Assembly: GCA_037127315.1 (NCBI GenBank)
Contig: JBBBDQ010001269.1
Location: 2,421,001-2,485,000, forward strand
Origin: Ascarosepion bandense
Taxonomy: Eukaryota > Mollusca > Cephalopoda > Sepiida > Sepiidae
Direction of reading: 5' to 3'
DNA: 64,000 nt
The translations under genes and the position numbers were made by a program. Under the pieces are notes generated by a model that was not told the origin of the DNA, searched no databases, and was given only the letters and a program-made list of their open reading frames with translations. Positions 13,190 through 24,800 of this stretch are shown one piece after another. Within the stretch, counting starts at the first letter, position 1; each line of letters starts with the position of its first letter.

Positions 13190-13850
13190 TATAGAAAATC
13201 CGACAGAAATTAAACATAAGGTTGTCCCAAAAGTTCCTAAACACCCGCAGAAAATTGAAATTATTGCTTAAAATAAAGACCATCATTTTCCAAGTCTTTC
13301 TGCCATCGATCTGCAAGCTTTCGGATCTGGTCAAAGTACCATTCGGCCGGCTTCGAATCAAAGAATTCTTGACACGCTTCCTCGAGTTCATCAAACGAGT
13401 CGAATCAGCGGCCCTTCAGAAAGTGTTGCATTGAGCGGAAAAGGCTGTACTCTGATGAAGCACAATCAGGACTGTAGGCTGGATGTGGCAGAACCTCAGC
13501 TCTTCAAACTTGTCTTTGGTCTTCCTGGCGGTGTGTGGCTTGGCATTGTACTGCTGCATCAAAGCGCGCTTTCGATTGATTAGAGCCGGGTATTTTTGCT
13601 TCAACTTTTTGTAGACCCACTTACTGACAGTAAAGTTCGGCAGTGTTGGCACGACCATTCGGAACCAACTCAAAATGCACGATTCCTTCAAAGTTCCACC
13701 AAACACACAACATGACTTTCTTGCCGAATCGATCTTGTTTTAAAACCGACGGTGTCTCTTGCCCTTTCCAACCCATCACTTGTATCGGTTGTGCTGGACC
13801 AGATAGAGACATTTCGCAAGTGTTTACGAACGTTTGGGAGAACCTAATAT
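13190..13850 (-). pseudogene. Mariner-family transposase relic (inactive)
   Basis: Mariner transposases excise and insert DNA at TA sites using a D,D34D triad. The minus strand encodes, across several frames, WKGQETPSVLKQDRFGKKVM, VWWNFEGIVHFELVPNGR, RKRALMQQYNAKPHTARKT and, in another frame, AYSPDCASSEYSLF. The normal second catalytic Asp of the H/Q-DNA motif is Tyr here (TAC codon), and the third position reads Glu in SSEY. At least one frameshift separates the second and third motifs (near 13490). The N-terminal helix-turn-helix half is missing. A terminal-repeat-like AGGTTGTCCCAAAAGTT lies at ~13218-13234, beyond the C-terminus. No matching 5' terminal repeat was found, so the copy is 5'-truncated and dead. 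Confidence 0.85.
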
Positions 13851-14266
13851 TATATCGGGTGTACCACGAATACTTTTAAATCTCTCCATTACTTTCACAC
13901 CCTATCTTTTAATAATAAAACTTACGAAAATAGCACATCACTTTCTATTTATTATTATTGGCAATTAAAAAATGCCAATAAAGCCCCTATTTTTAAATCT
14001 TTACATGAGGTATGTTTACAAGAATAATTACAAATTATCAAATTCCTAAAACTAAACTTAATCAATGATCGTAGAAAAGTAACTTTCATTTGTCATCATC
14101 GTCTGAAACATATCCTAAAATAAATTAATTTTCCCTAATATATTATAACAAGACTATCTATAAACAATCCCCTAGCATATATTGATTGATTTTCTTTCTC
14201 TCTTGTCCACTAATTTGAGTTGAATAATGATTTAAAGAAAATCCAGCAATCATTTCACGATGACAC
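13851..14266. other. Unassigned AT-rich spacer
   Basis: No coding signal or recognised repeat. Confidence 0.4.
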
Positions 14267-14299
14267 GTGATCATTTTTCGGACTTGCAACGTATGTTGG

Positions 14300-14520
14300 T
14301 TGGTTGATTGTTTTGTTTTTATAGCATATCAACCTCGGCGGGGTTATTCATTGCTAACTAAACTTTATTTATTTATTGCTGGTAATACATTTTTCTATCA
14401 ACAATTTATTGTTGTTTATATAAGATTTGTGTCTCGTAATACATTTTTCTTTTTCGGGTATCAAGATTCATTGGGATTTGTTTTTATGGAGCAGGGTTCC
14501 CAAGTCCTACCCTTGTTATT
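14300..14520 (-). mobile_element. Probable SINE 3' section
   Basis: On the minus strand this follows the SINE head at 14521-14670. It contains AATAACCCCGCCGAGGTTGA and TATGC before an A-rich end. A similar motif, AATAACCCACATGGGTTGAT, lies at 58205-58230 (minus strand), which suggests a shared SINE or LINE tail. The body between the two is unlike the other SINE copies, so this may be a composite. Confidence 0.4.
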
Positions 14521-14670
14521 TAACCCATAACTGGAGGGAAGGGACGGATTAATACCTTTCTCAAGGGTACCAGTGCTTAAGTGAATGCAGGGTATTCAAC
14601 TGGAATTCGAACTCGGCTCACCGATTTCTCTTTCCGAACCGATAGCCACTGCACCACAACGCACATCCGT
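14521..14670 (-). mobile_element. SINE head joined to a 5S-like sequence
   Basis: On the minus strand, GGATGTGCGTTGTGGTGCAG starts at about 14669. The box-B-like GAGTTCGAATTCC and the conserved CCCTCCAGTTATGGGTTAAA block follow. It begins 9 bp after the 3' end of the 5S-like sequence, in the same orientation, so the pair could be a 5S-tRNA chimeric SINE. Confidence 0.7.
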
Positions 14671-14678
14671 CACTAAAC

Positions 14679-14771
14679 GCTTACATCACCTGGTACTCCC
14701 AAGCGGTCACCCATCTAGGTACTGACCAGGCTCAACGTTGCTTAACTTCGGTGATCGAGGGAGAACCGGTG
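14679..14771 (-). rRNA. 5S rRNA-like sequence, 3' 93 nt
   Basis: On the minus strand this reads ACCGGTTCTCCCTCGATCAC, then GAAGTTAAGCAACGTTGAGC (box A of the internal RNA polymerase III promoter), then GATGGGTGACCGCTTGGGAG (box C), and ends in GTAAGC. This matches metazoan 5S rRNA from about nt 27 to the 3' end. It is interrupted at its 5' side by a 26-nt poly-A (14772-14797) and a LINE tail. The missing 5' end lies at 37578-37599. It is not a working gene as it stands. Confidence 0.9.
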
Positions 14772-14850
14772 TTTTTTTTTTTTTTTTTTTTTTTTTTAAT
14801 CATATCACCCCGAGCAAGGCAGTAACGCCACTGATGCGCAGGGGGCTACG
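14772..14850 (-). mobile_element. LINE 3' tail with a 26-nt poly-A
   Basis: On the minus strand, CCCTGCGCATCAGTGGCGTT, then CTGCCTTGCTCGGGGTGATA, then TGATT and A26. The same tail ends the LINE at 43690-43745 and appears at 39617-39680 and 63708-63760. The poly-A abuts the 5S sequence directly, which marks this as the 3' end of a retrotransposed insertion into the 5S-derived target. Confidence 0.85.
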
Positions 14851-15755
14851 TAAGGGTAAAAAGAATGGAAAAGAGAAAGCCGAAAACCGCATCCTAAACA
14901 GGAAACAAGGGATGAGCCTCTTCACCTGTTCAATAGATGTGGGTGGAGTGTGAACCGGGCGATAGTTTAGTCTATCTACTCCAATTGAAAAAAAATAAAA
15001 TAAAATAATAAAGGAAAAGAGTGAAAAGATTGGAAAAGAGAAAACCGGAAACCGCATCCTAAACAGGAAACAAGGGATGAGCCTCTTCACCTGTTCAATA
15101 GATGTGGGTGGAGTGTGAACCGGGCGATAGTTTAGTCTATCTACTCCAATTGAAAAAAAAAAATAAAATAAAGGAAAAGAGGGAAAAGATTGGAAAAGAG
15201 AAAACCGGAAACCGCATCCTAAACAGTAAACAAGGGATGAGCCTCTTCACCTGTTCAATAGATGTGGGTGGAGTGTGAACCGGGCGATAGTTTAGTCTAT
15301 CTACTCCAATTGAAAAAAAAAAAAATAAAGGAAAAGAGTGAAAAGATTGGAAAAGAGAAAACCGGAAACCGCATCCTAAACAGGAAACAAGGGATGAGCC
15401 TCTTCACCTGTTCAATAGATGTGGGTGGAGTGTGAACCGGGCGATAGTTTAGTCTATCTACTCCAATTGAAAAAAAATAAAATAAAATAATAAAGGAAAA
15501 GAGTGAAAAGATTGGAAAAGAGAAAACCGGAAACCGCATCCTAAACAGGAAACAAGGGATGAGCCTCTTCACCTGTTCAATAGATGTGGGTGGAGTGTGA
15601 ACCGGGCGATAGTTTAATCTATCTACTCCAATTAGTTTAATCTATCTACTCGGGAACCCCTTCCTAAACTAGAAACAAGGCGATCAACTCTACTCCTGTC
15701 CAAAAGAAGGGGGTGGAGTGTGAGACCTGGCGATAGAAGGTACTATCTACTCCAA
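14851..15755 (-). repeat. ~160-bp tandem repeat, five units plus one diverged
   Basis: The landmark ACCGCATCCTAAACAG recurs at 14886, 15051, 15211, 15368 and 15532 (spacing 157-165 bp). A sixth, diverged unit covers 15640-15755. The unit contains GAGCCTCTTCACCTGTTCAA and GTGTGAACCGGGCGATAG. Related sequence, single copy, occurs at 40100-40190 and 41710-41800 next to the same LINE tail family. The array is therefore an expansion of the LINE-associated 3' region. A-rich linkers between units vary in length. Confidence 0.93.
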
Positions 15756-15812
15756 TTAAAAAAAAGAATAAATATGTGACTGAAGTTAATTAAGTTTTAA
15801 CTTAGTATAAGT
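15756..15812. other. Junction between two tandem arrays
   Basis: An A-rich stretch followed by TAATTAAGTTTTAACTTAGT links the ~160-bp array to the ~412-bp array. It is not repeated elsewhere that I noticed. Confidence 0.5.
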
Positions 15813-18800
15813 CAAACCTAAATTTCATAATTAAGAACAATTTACACAAAAATTAGGCAGAAAAGATAAGAACCGAAAAAGAATAAAATAAAATAAAAAA
15901 TACAAGTAAAAATAAGTAAATAAATAATTCAAAAATAATAAAAAATAAGATCACACTGGCTAAACTCACCAAGTTGCAGGCTTGCTGACAGAAAAAGTTA
16001 AGAAAATTTCAAAAATTATCTTCATTCTGTTTCTTCTATACAGTTCTGGAGTTCTGGAGAGATTGTTATCTTAAGCAAGCAGTAACAGACAGTAGTGTGA
16101 TGGAGGGGGGAATCACCTCCAAGCCATGTGTCCAGTTAGCAAGGGAATGACAGAGAACAATAAAAAAAAAAAAACATGGCCGGTCTTAGAATTCCTACAT
16201 ATAACCAAAACCCTAATATACCAAACCTAAATTTCTATAATTAAGAACAATTTACACAAAAATTAGGCAGAAAAGATAAGAACCGAAAAAGAATAAAATA
16301 AAATAAAAAATACAAGTAAAAATAAGTAAATAAATAATTCAAAAAATAATAAAAAATAAGATCACACTGGCTAAACTCACCAAGCTGCAGGCTTGCTGAC
16401 AGAAAAAAGTTAAGAAAATTTCAAAAATTATCTTCATTCTGTTTCTTCTATACAGTTCTGGAGAGTTCTGGAGAGATTAAGTTACCTTAAGCAAGCAGTA
16501 AATATGACAGTAGTGTGATGGAGGGGGGAATCACCTCCAAGCCATGTGTCCAGTTAGCAAGGGAATGACAGAGAACAATAAAAAAAAAAAACATGGCCGG
16601 TCTTAGAATTCCTACATATAACCAAAACCCTAATATACCAAACCTAAATTTCATAATTAAGAACAATTTACACAAAAAAATTAGGCAGAAAAGATAAGAA
16701 CCGAAAAAGAATAAAATAAAATAAAAAATACAAGTAAAAATAAGTAAATAAATAATTCAAAAAATAATAAAAATAAGATCACACTGGCTAAACTCACCAA
16801 GTTGCAGGCTTGCTGACAGAAAAAAGTTAAGAAAATTTCAAAATTATCTTCATTCTGTTTCTTCTATACAGTTCTGGAGAGTTCTGGAGAGATTGGTTAC
16901 CTTAAGCAAGCAGTAACAGACAGTAGTGTGATGGAGGGGGGGAATCACTCCAAGCCATGTGTCCAGTTAGCAAGGGAATGACAGAGAACAATAAAAAAAA
17001 AACATGGCCGGGTCTTAGAATTCCTACATATAACCAAAACCCTAATATACCAAACCTAAATTTCATAATTAAGAACAATTTACACAAAAATTAGGCAGAA
17101 AAGATAAGAACCGAAAAAGAATAAAATAAAATAAAAAATACAAGTAAAAATAAGTAAATAAATAATTCAAAAAATAATAAAAAATAAGATCACACTGGCT
17201 AAACTCACCACAGGCTTGCTGACAGAAAAAGTTAAGAAAATTTCAAAAATTATCTTCATTCTGTTTCTTCTATACAGTTCTGGAGAGTTCTGGAGAGATT
17301 AAGTTACCTTAAGCAAGCAGTAACAGACAGTAGTGTGATGGAGGGGGGAATCACCTCCAAGCCATGTGTCCAGTTAGCAAGGGAATGACAGAGAACAATA
17401 AAAAAAAAAAAACATGGCCGGTCTTAGAATTCCTACATATAACCAAAACCCTAATATACCAAACCTAAATTTCATAATTAAGAACAATTTACACAAAAAT
17501 TAGGCAGAAAAGATAAGAACCGAAAAAGAATAAAATAAAATAAAAATACAAGTAAAAATAAGTAAATAAATAATTCAAAAATAATAAAAAAATAAGATCA
17601 CACTGGCTAAACTCACCAAGCTGCAGGCTTGCTGACAGAAAAAGTTAAGAAAATTTCAAAATTATCTTCATTCTGTTTCTTCTATACAGTTCTGGAGAGA
17701 TTAAGTTACCTTAAGCAAGCAGTAACAGACAGTAGTGTGATGGAGGGGGGGAATCACCTCCAAGCCATGTGTCCAGTTAGCAAGGGAATGACAGAGAACA
17801 ATAAAAAAAAAAAACAAAAACATGGCCGGTCTTAGAATTCCTACATATAACCAAAACTCCCAATATACCAAACCTAAATTTCATAATTAAGAACAATTTA
17901 CACAAAAATTAGGCAGAAAAGATAAGAACCGAAAAAGAATAAAATAAAATAAAAATACAAGTAAAAATAAGTAAATAAATAATTCAAAAAATAATAAAAA
18001 TAAGATCACACTGGCTAAACTCACCAAGCTGCAGGCTTGCTGACAGAAAAAAGTTAAGAAAATTTCAAAATTATCTTCATTCTGTTTCTTCTATACAGTT
18101 CTGGAGAGTTCTGGAGAGATTAAGTTACCTTAAGCAAGCAGTAACAGACAGTAGTGTGATGGAGGGGGGGAATCACCTCCAAGCCATGTGTCCAGTTAGC
18201 AAGGGAATGACAGAGAACAATAAAAAAACATGGCCGGTCTTAGAATTCCTACATATAACCAAAACCCTAATATACCAAACCTAAATTTCATAATTAAGAA
18301 CAATTTACACAAAAATTAGGCAGAAAAGATAAGAACCGAAAAGAATAAAATAAAATAAAAATACAAGTAAAAATAAGTAAATAAATAATTCAAAAAATAA
18401 TAAAAAATAAGATCACACTGGCTAAACTCACCAAGTTGCAGGCTTGCTGACAGAAAAAAGTTAAGAAAATTTCAAAAATTATCTTCATTCTGTTTCTTCT
18501 ATACAGTTCTGGAGAGTTCTGGAGAGATTAAGTTACCTTAAGCAAGCAGCAACAGACAGTAGTGTGATGGAGGGGGGGAATCACCTCCAAGCCATGTGTC
18601 CAGTTAGCAAGGAATGACAGAGAACAATAAAAAAAAAAACATGGCCGGTCTTAGAATTCCTACATATAACCAAAACCCTAATATACCAAACCCAAATTTC
18701 ATAATTAAGAACAATTTACACAAAAATTAGGCAGAAAAGATAAGAACCGAAAAGAATAAAATAAAATAAAAATACAAGTAAAAATAAGTAAATAAATAAT

Positions 18801-21800
18801 TCAAAAAATAATAAAAAAATAAGATCACACTGGCTAAACTCACCAAGTTGCAGGCTTGCTGACAGAAAAAAGTTAAGAAAATTTCAAAAATTATCTTCAT
18901 TCTGTTTCTTCTATACAGTTCTGGAGAGTTCTGGAGAGATTAAGTTACCTTAAGCAAGCAGTAACAGACAGTAGTGATGGAGGGGGGAATCACCTCCAAG
19001 CCATGTGTCCAGTTAGCAAGGGAATGACAGAGAACAATAAAAAAAAAAAAAACATGGCCGGTCTTAGAATTCCTACATATAACCAAAACTCCTAATATAC
19101 CAAACCTAAATTTCATAATTAAGAACAATTTACACAAAAATTAGGCAGAAAAGATAAGAACCGAAAAAGAATAAAATAAAATAAAAAATACAAGTAAAAA
19201 TAAGTAAATAAATAATTCAAAAATAATAAAAAATAAGATCACACTGCCAAACTCACCAAGTTGCAGGCTTGCTGACAGAAAAAGTTAAGAAAATTTCAAA
19301 AATTATCTTCATTCTGTTTCTTCTATACAGTTCTGGAGAGTTCTGGAGAGATTGGGTTACCTTACAAGCAGTAACAGACAGTAGTGTGATGGAGGGGGAA
19401 TCACCTCCAAGCCATGTGTCCAGTTAGCAAGGGAATGACAGAGAACAATAAAAAAAAAACATGGCCGGTCTTAGAATTCCTACATATAACCAAAACCCCA
19501 ATATACCAAACCTAAATTTCATAATTAAGAACAATTTACACAAAAAATTAGGCAGAAAAGATAAGAACCGAAAAAGAATAAAATAAAATAAAAAATACAA
19601 GTAAAAATAAGTAAATAAATAATTCAAAAAATAATAAAAAATAAGATCACACTGGCTAAACTCACCAAGTTGCAGGCTTGCTGACAGAAAAAAGTTAAGA
19701 AAATTTCAAAATTATCTTCATTCTGTTTCTTCTATACAGTTCTGGAGAGTTCTGGAGAGATTGGGTTACCTTTAAGCAAGCAGTAACAGACAGTAGTGTG
19801 ATGGAGGGGGGAATCACCTCCAAGCCATGTCCAGTTAGCAAGGGAATGACAGAGAACAATAAAAAAAACATGGCCGGTCTTAGAATTCCTACATATAACC
19901 AAAACCCTAATATACCAAACCTAAATTTCATAATTAAGAACAATTTACACAAAAATTAGGCAGAAAAGATAAGAACCGAAAAAGAATAAAATAAAATAAA
20001 AAAATACAAGTAAAAATAAGTAAATAAATAATTCAAAAAATAATAAAAAATAAGATCACACTGGCTAAACTCACCAAGTTGCAGGCTTGCTGACAGAAAA
20101 AAGTTAAGAAAAATTTCAAAAATTGATCTCATTCTCTGTTTTCTCTATACAGTTCTGGAGAGATTAAGTTACCTTAAGCAAGCAGTAACAGACAGTAGTG
20201 TGATGGAGGGGGGAATCACCTCCAAGCCATGTGTCCAGTTAGCAAGGGAATGACAGAGAACAATAAAAAAAAAAAAACAAAAAAAAACATGGCCGGTCTT
20301 AGAATTCCTACATATAACCAAAAAAACCCCATTATACCAAACCTAAATTTCATAATTAAGAACAATTTACACAAAAATTAGGCAGAAAAGATAAGAACCG
20401 AAAAAGAATAAAATAAAATAAAAATACAAGTAAAAATAAGTAAATAAATAATTCAAAAAATAATAAAAAATAAGATCACACTGGCTAAACTCACCAAGTT
20501 GCAGGCTTGCTGACAGAAAAAAGTTAAGAAAATTTCAAAAATTATCTTCATTCCTGTTTCTTCTATACAGTTCTGGAGAGTTCTGGAGAGATTAAGTTAC
20601 CTTAAGCAGTAACAGACAGTAGTGTGATGGAGGGGGGAATCACCTCCAAGCCATGTGTCCAGTTAGCAAGGGAATGACAGAGAACAATAAAAAAAAAAAC
20701 ATGGCCGGTCTTAGAATTCCTACATATAACCAAAACCCTAATATACCAAACCTAAATTTCATAATTAAGAACAATTTACACAAAAATTAGGCAGAAAATA
20801 TCGAAAAAGAATAAAATAAAATAAAAAATACAAGTAAAAATAAGTAAATAAATAATTCAAAAATAATAAAAAATAAGATCACACTGGCTAAACTCTTACC
20901 AAGTTGCAGGCTTGCTGACAGAAAAAAGTTAAGAAAATTTCAAAAAATTATCTTCATTCTGTTTCTTCTATACAGTTCTGGAGAGTTCTGGAGAGATTAA
21001 GTTACCTTAAGCAAGCAGTAACAGACAGTAGCAGGATGGAGGGGGGAATCACCTCCAAGCCATGTGTCCAGTTAGCAAGGGAATGACAGAGAACAATAAA
21101 AAAAAAAACATGGCCGGTCTTAGAATTCCTACATATAACCAAAACCCTAATATACCAAACCTAAATTTCATAATTAAGAACAATTTACACAAAAATTAGG
21201 CAGAAAAAGATAAGAACCGAAAAAGAATAAAATAAAAATAAAAAATACAAGTAAAAATAAGTAAATAAATAATTCAAAAATAATAAAAAATAAGATCACA
21301 CTGGCTAAACTCACCAAGTTGCAGGCTTGCTGACAGAAAAAAAGTTAAGAAAATTTCAAAATTATCTTCATTCTGTTTCTTCTATACAGTTCTGGAGAGT
21401 TCTGGAGAGATTAAGTTACCTTAAGCAAAGCAGTAACAGACAGTAGTGTGATGGAGGGGAATCACCTCCAAGCCATGTGTCCAGTTAGCAAGGGAATGAC
21501 AGAGAACAATAAAAAAAAAAACATGGCCGGTCTTAGAATTCCTACATATAACCAAAACCCTAATATACCAAACCTAAATTTCATAATTAAGAACAATTTA
21601 CACAAAAATTAGGCAGAAAAGATAAGAACCGAAAAAGAATAAAATAAAATAAAAAATACAAGTAAAAATAAGTAAATAAATAATTCAAAAAATAATAAAA
21701 AATAAGATCACACTGGCTAAACTCACCAAGTTGCAGGCTTGCTGACAGAAAAAAAGTTAAGAAAAATTTCAAAAAATTATCTTCATTCTGTTTCTTCTAT

Positions 21801-24800
21801 ACAGTTCTGGAGAGTTCTGGAGAGATTGCTGATTTTAAGCAAGCAGTAACAGACAGCAGTGTGATGGAGGGGGGAATCACCTCCAAGCCATGTGTCCAGT
21901 TAGCAAGGGAATGACAGAACAATAAAAAAAAAACAAAAAAAAAACATGGCCGGTCTTAGAATTCCTACATATGTAACCAAAACCCTAATATACCAAACCT
22001 AAATTTCATAATTAAGAACAATTTACACAAAAATTAGGCAGAAAAGATAAGAACCGAAAAAGAATAAAATAAAATAAAAAATACAAGTAAAAATAAGTAA
22101 ATAAATAATTCAAAAAAATAATAAAAATAAGATCACACTGGCTAAACTCTCACCATTGCAGGCTTGCTGACAGAAAAAAGTTAAGAAAATTTCAAAAAAT
22201 TATCTTCATTCTGTTTCTTCTATACAGTTCTGCAGAGATTGCTACCTTAAGCAAGCAGTAACAGACAGTAGTGTGATGGAGGGGGAATCACCTCCAAGCC
22301 ATGTGTCCAGTTAGCAAGGGAATGACAGAGAACAATAAAAAAAAAAAAACATGGCCGGTCTTAGAATTCCTACATATAACCAAAACCCTAATATACCAAA
22401 AACCTAAATTTTTACAATTAAGAACAATTTACACAAAAATTAGGCAGAAAAGATAAGAACCGAAAAAGAATAAAATAAAATAAAAAAAATACAAGTAAAA
22501 ATAAGTAAATAAATAATTCAAAAATAATAAAAAAAATAAGATCACACTGGCTAAACTCACCAAGTTGCAGGCTTCATGACAGAAAAAAGTTAAGAAAATT
22601 TCAAAATTATCTTCATTCTGTTTCTTCTATACAGTTCTGGAGAGATTAAGTTACCTTACAAGCAGTAACAGACAGTAGTGTGATGGAGGGGGGAATCACC
22701 TCCAAGCCATGTGTCCAGTTAGCAAGGGAATGACAGAGAACAATAAAAAAAAAAACAAAAAAAAACATGGCCGGTCTTAGAATTCCTACATATAACCAAA
22801 ACCCCAATATACCAAACCTAAATTCTATAATTAAGAACAATTTACACAAAAATTAGGCAGAAAAGATAAGAACCGAAAAAGAATAAAATAAAATAAAATA
22901 CAAGTAAAAATAAGTAAATAAATAATTCAAAAAATAATAAAAAATAAGATCACACTGGCTAAACTCACCAAGTTGCAGGCTTGCTGACAGAAAAAGTTAA
23001 GAAAATTTCAAAAATTATCTTCATTCTGTTTCTTCTATACAGTTCTGGAGAGTTCTGGAGAGATTAAGTTACCTTAAGGCAGTAACAGACAGTAGTGTGA
23101 TGGAGGGGGGGAATCACCTCCAAGCCATGTGTCCAGTTAGCAAGGGAATGACAGAGAACAATAAAAAAAAAAACAAAAAAAAACATGGCCGGTCTTAGAA
23201 TTCCTACATATAACCAAAACCCTAATATACCAAACCTAAATTTCATAATTAAGAACAATTTACACAAAAATTAGGCAGAAAAGATAAGAACCGAAAAGAA
23301 TAAAATAAAATAAAAATACAAGTAAAAATAAGTAAATAAATAATTCAAAAAATAATAAAAATAAGATCACACTGGCTAAACTCACCAAGTTGCAGGCTTG
23401 CTGACAGAAAAAAGTTAAGAAAATTTCAAAATTATCTTCATTCTGTTTCTTCTATACAGTTCTGGAGAGTTCTGGAGATTAAGTTACCTTAAGCAAGCAG
23501 TAACAGACAGTAGTGTGATGGAGGGGGGAACTACCTCCAAGCCATGTGTCCAGTTAGCAAGGGAATGACAGAGAACAATAAAAAAAAACATGGCCGGTCT
23601 TAGAATTCCTACATATAACCAAAAACCCTAATATACCAAACCTAAATTTCATAATTAAGAACAATTTACACAAAAATTAGGCAGAAAAGATAAGAACCGA
23701 AAAAGAATAAAATAAAATAAAAAATACAAGTAAAAATAAGTAAATAAATAATTCAAAAAATAATAAAAAATAAGATCACACTGGCTAAACTCACCAAGCT
23801 GCAGGCTTGCTGACAGAAAAAGTTAAGAAAAATTTCAAAATTATCTTCATTCTGTTTCTTCTATACAGTTCTGGAGAGTTCTGGAGAGATTAAGTTACCT
23901 TAAGCAAGCAGTAACAGACAGTAGTGTGATGGAGGGGGGAATCACCTCCAAGCCATGTGTCCAGTTAGCAAGGGAATGACAGAGAACAATAAAAAAAAAA
24001 ACATGGCCGGTCTTAGAATTCCTACATATAACCAAAACCCTAATATACCAAAACCTAAATTTCATAATTAAGAACAATTTACACAAAAAAATTAGCAGAA
24101 AAGATAAGAACCCAAAAGAATAAAAAATAAAATAAAAATACAAGTAAAAATAAGTAAATAAATAATTCAAAAAAATAATAAAAAATAAGATCACACTGGC
24201 TAAACTCACCAAGTTGCAGGCTTGCTGACAGAAAAAAGTTAAGAAATTCTCAAAAATTATCTTCATTCTGTTTCTTCTATACAGTTCTGGAGAGTTCTGG
24301 AGAGATTAAGTTACCTTAAGCAAGCAGTAACAGACAGTAGTGTGATGGAGGGGGGAATCACCTCCAAGCCATGTGTCCAGTTAGCAAGGGAATGACAGAG
24401 AACAATAAAAAAAAAACATGGCCGGTCTTAGAATTCCTACATATAACCAAAACCCTAATATACCAAACCTAAATTTCATAATTAAGAACAATTTACACAA
24501 AATTAGGCAGAAAAGATAAGAACCGAAAAGAATAAAAATAAAATAAAAATACAAGTAAAATAAGTAAATAAATAATTCAAAAAATAATAAAAAATAAGAT
24601 CACACTGGCTAAACTCACCAAGCTGCAGGCTTGCTGACAGAAAAAAGTTAAGAAAATTTCAAAATTATCTTCATTCTGTTTCTTCTATACAGTTCTGGAG
24701 AGTTCTGGAGAGATTAAGTTACCTTAAGCAAGCAGTAACAGACAGTAGGATGGAGGGGGGAATCACCTCCAAGCCATGTGTCCAGTTAGCAAGGGAATGA

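Noticed and set aside
14679..14771. Functional 5S rRNA gene
   Set aside because: It lacks its 5' 26 nt at this site, abuts a LINE poly-A, and has several changes from typical metazoan 5S.
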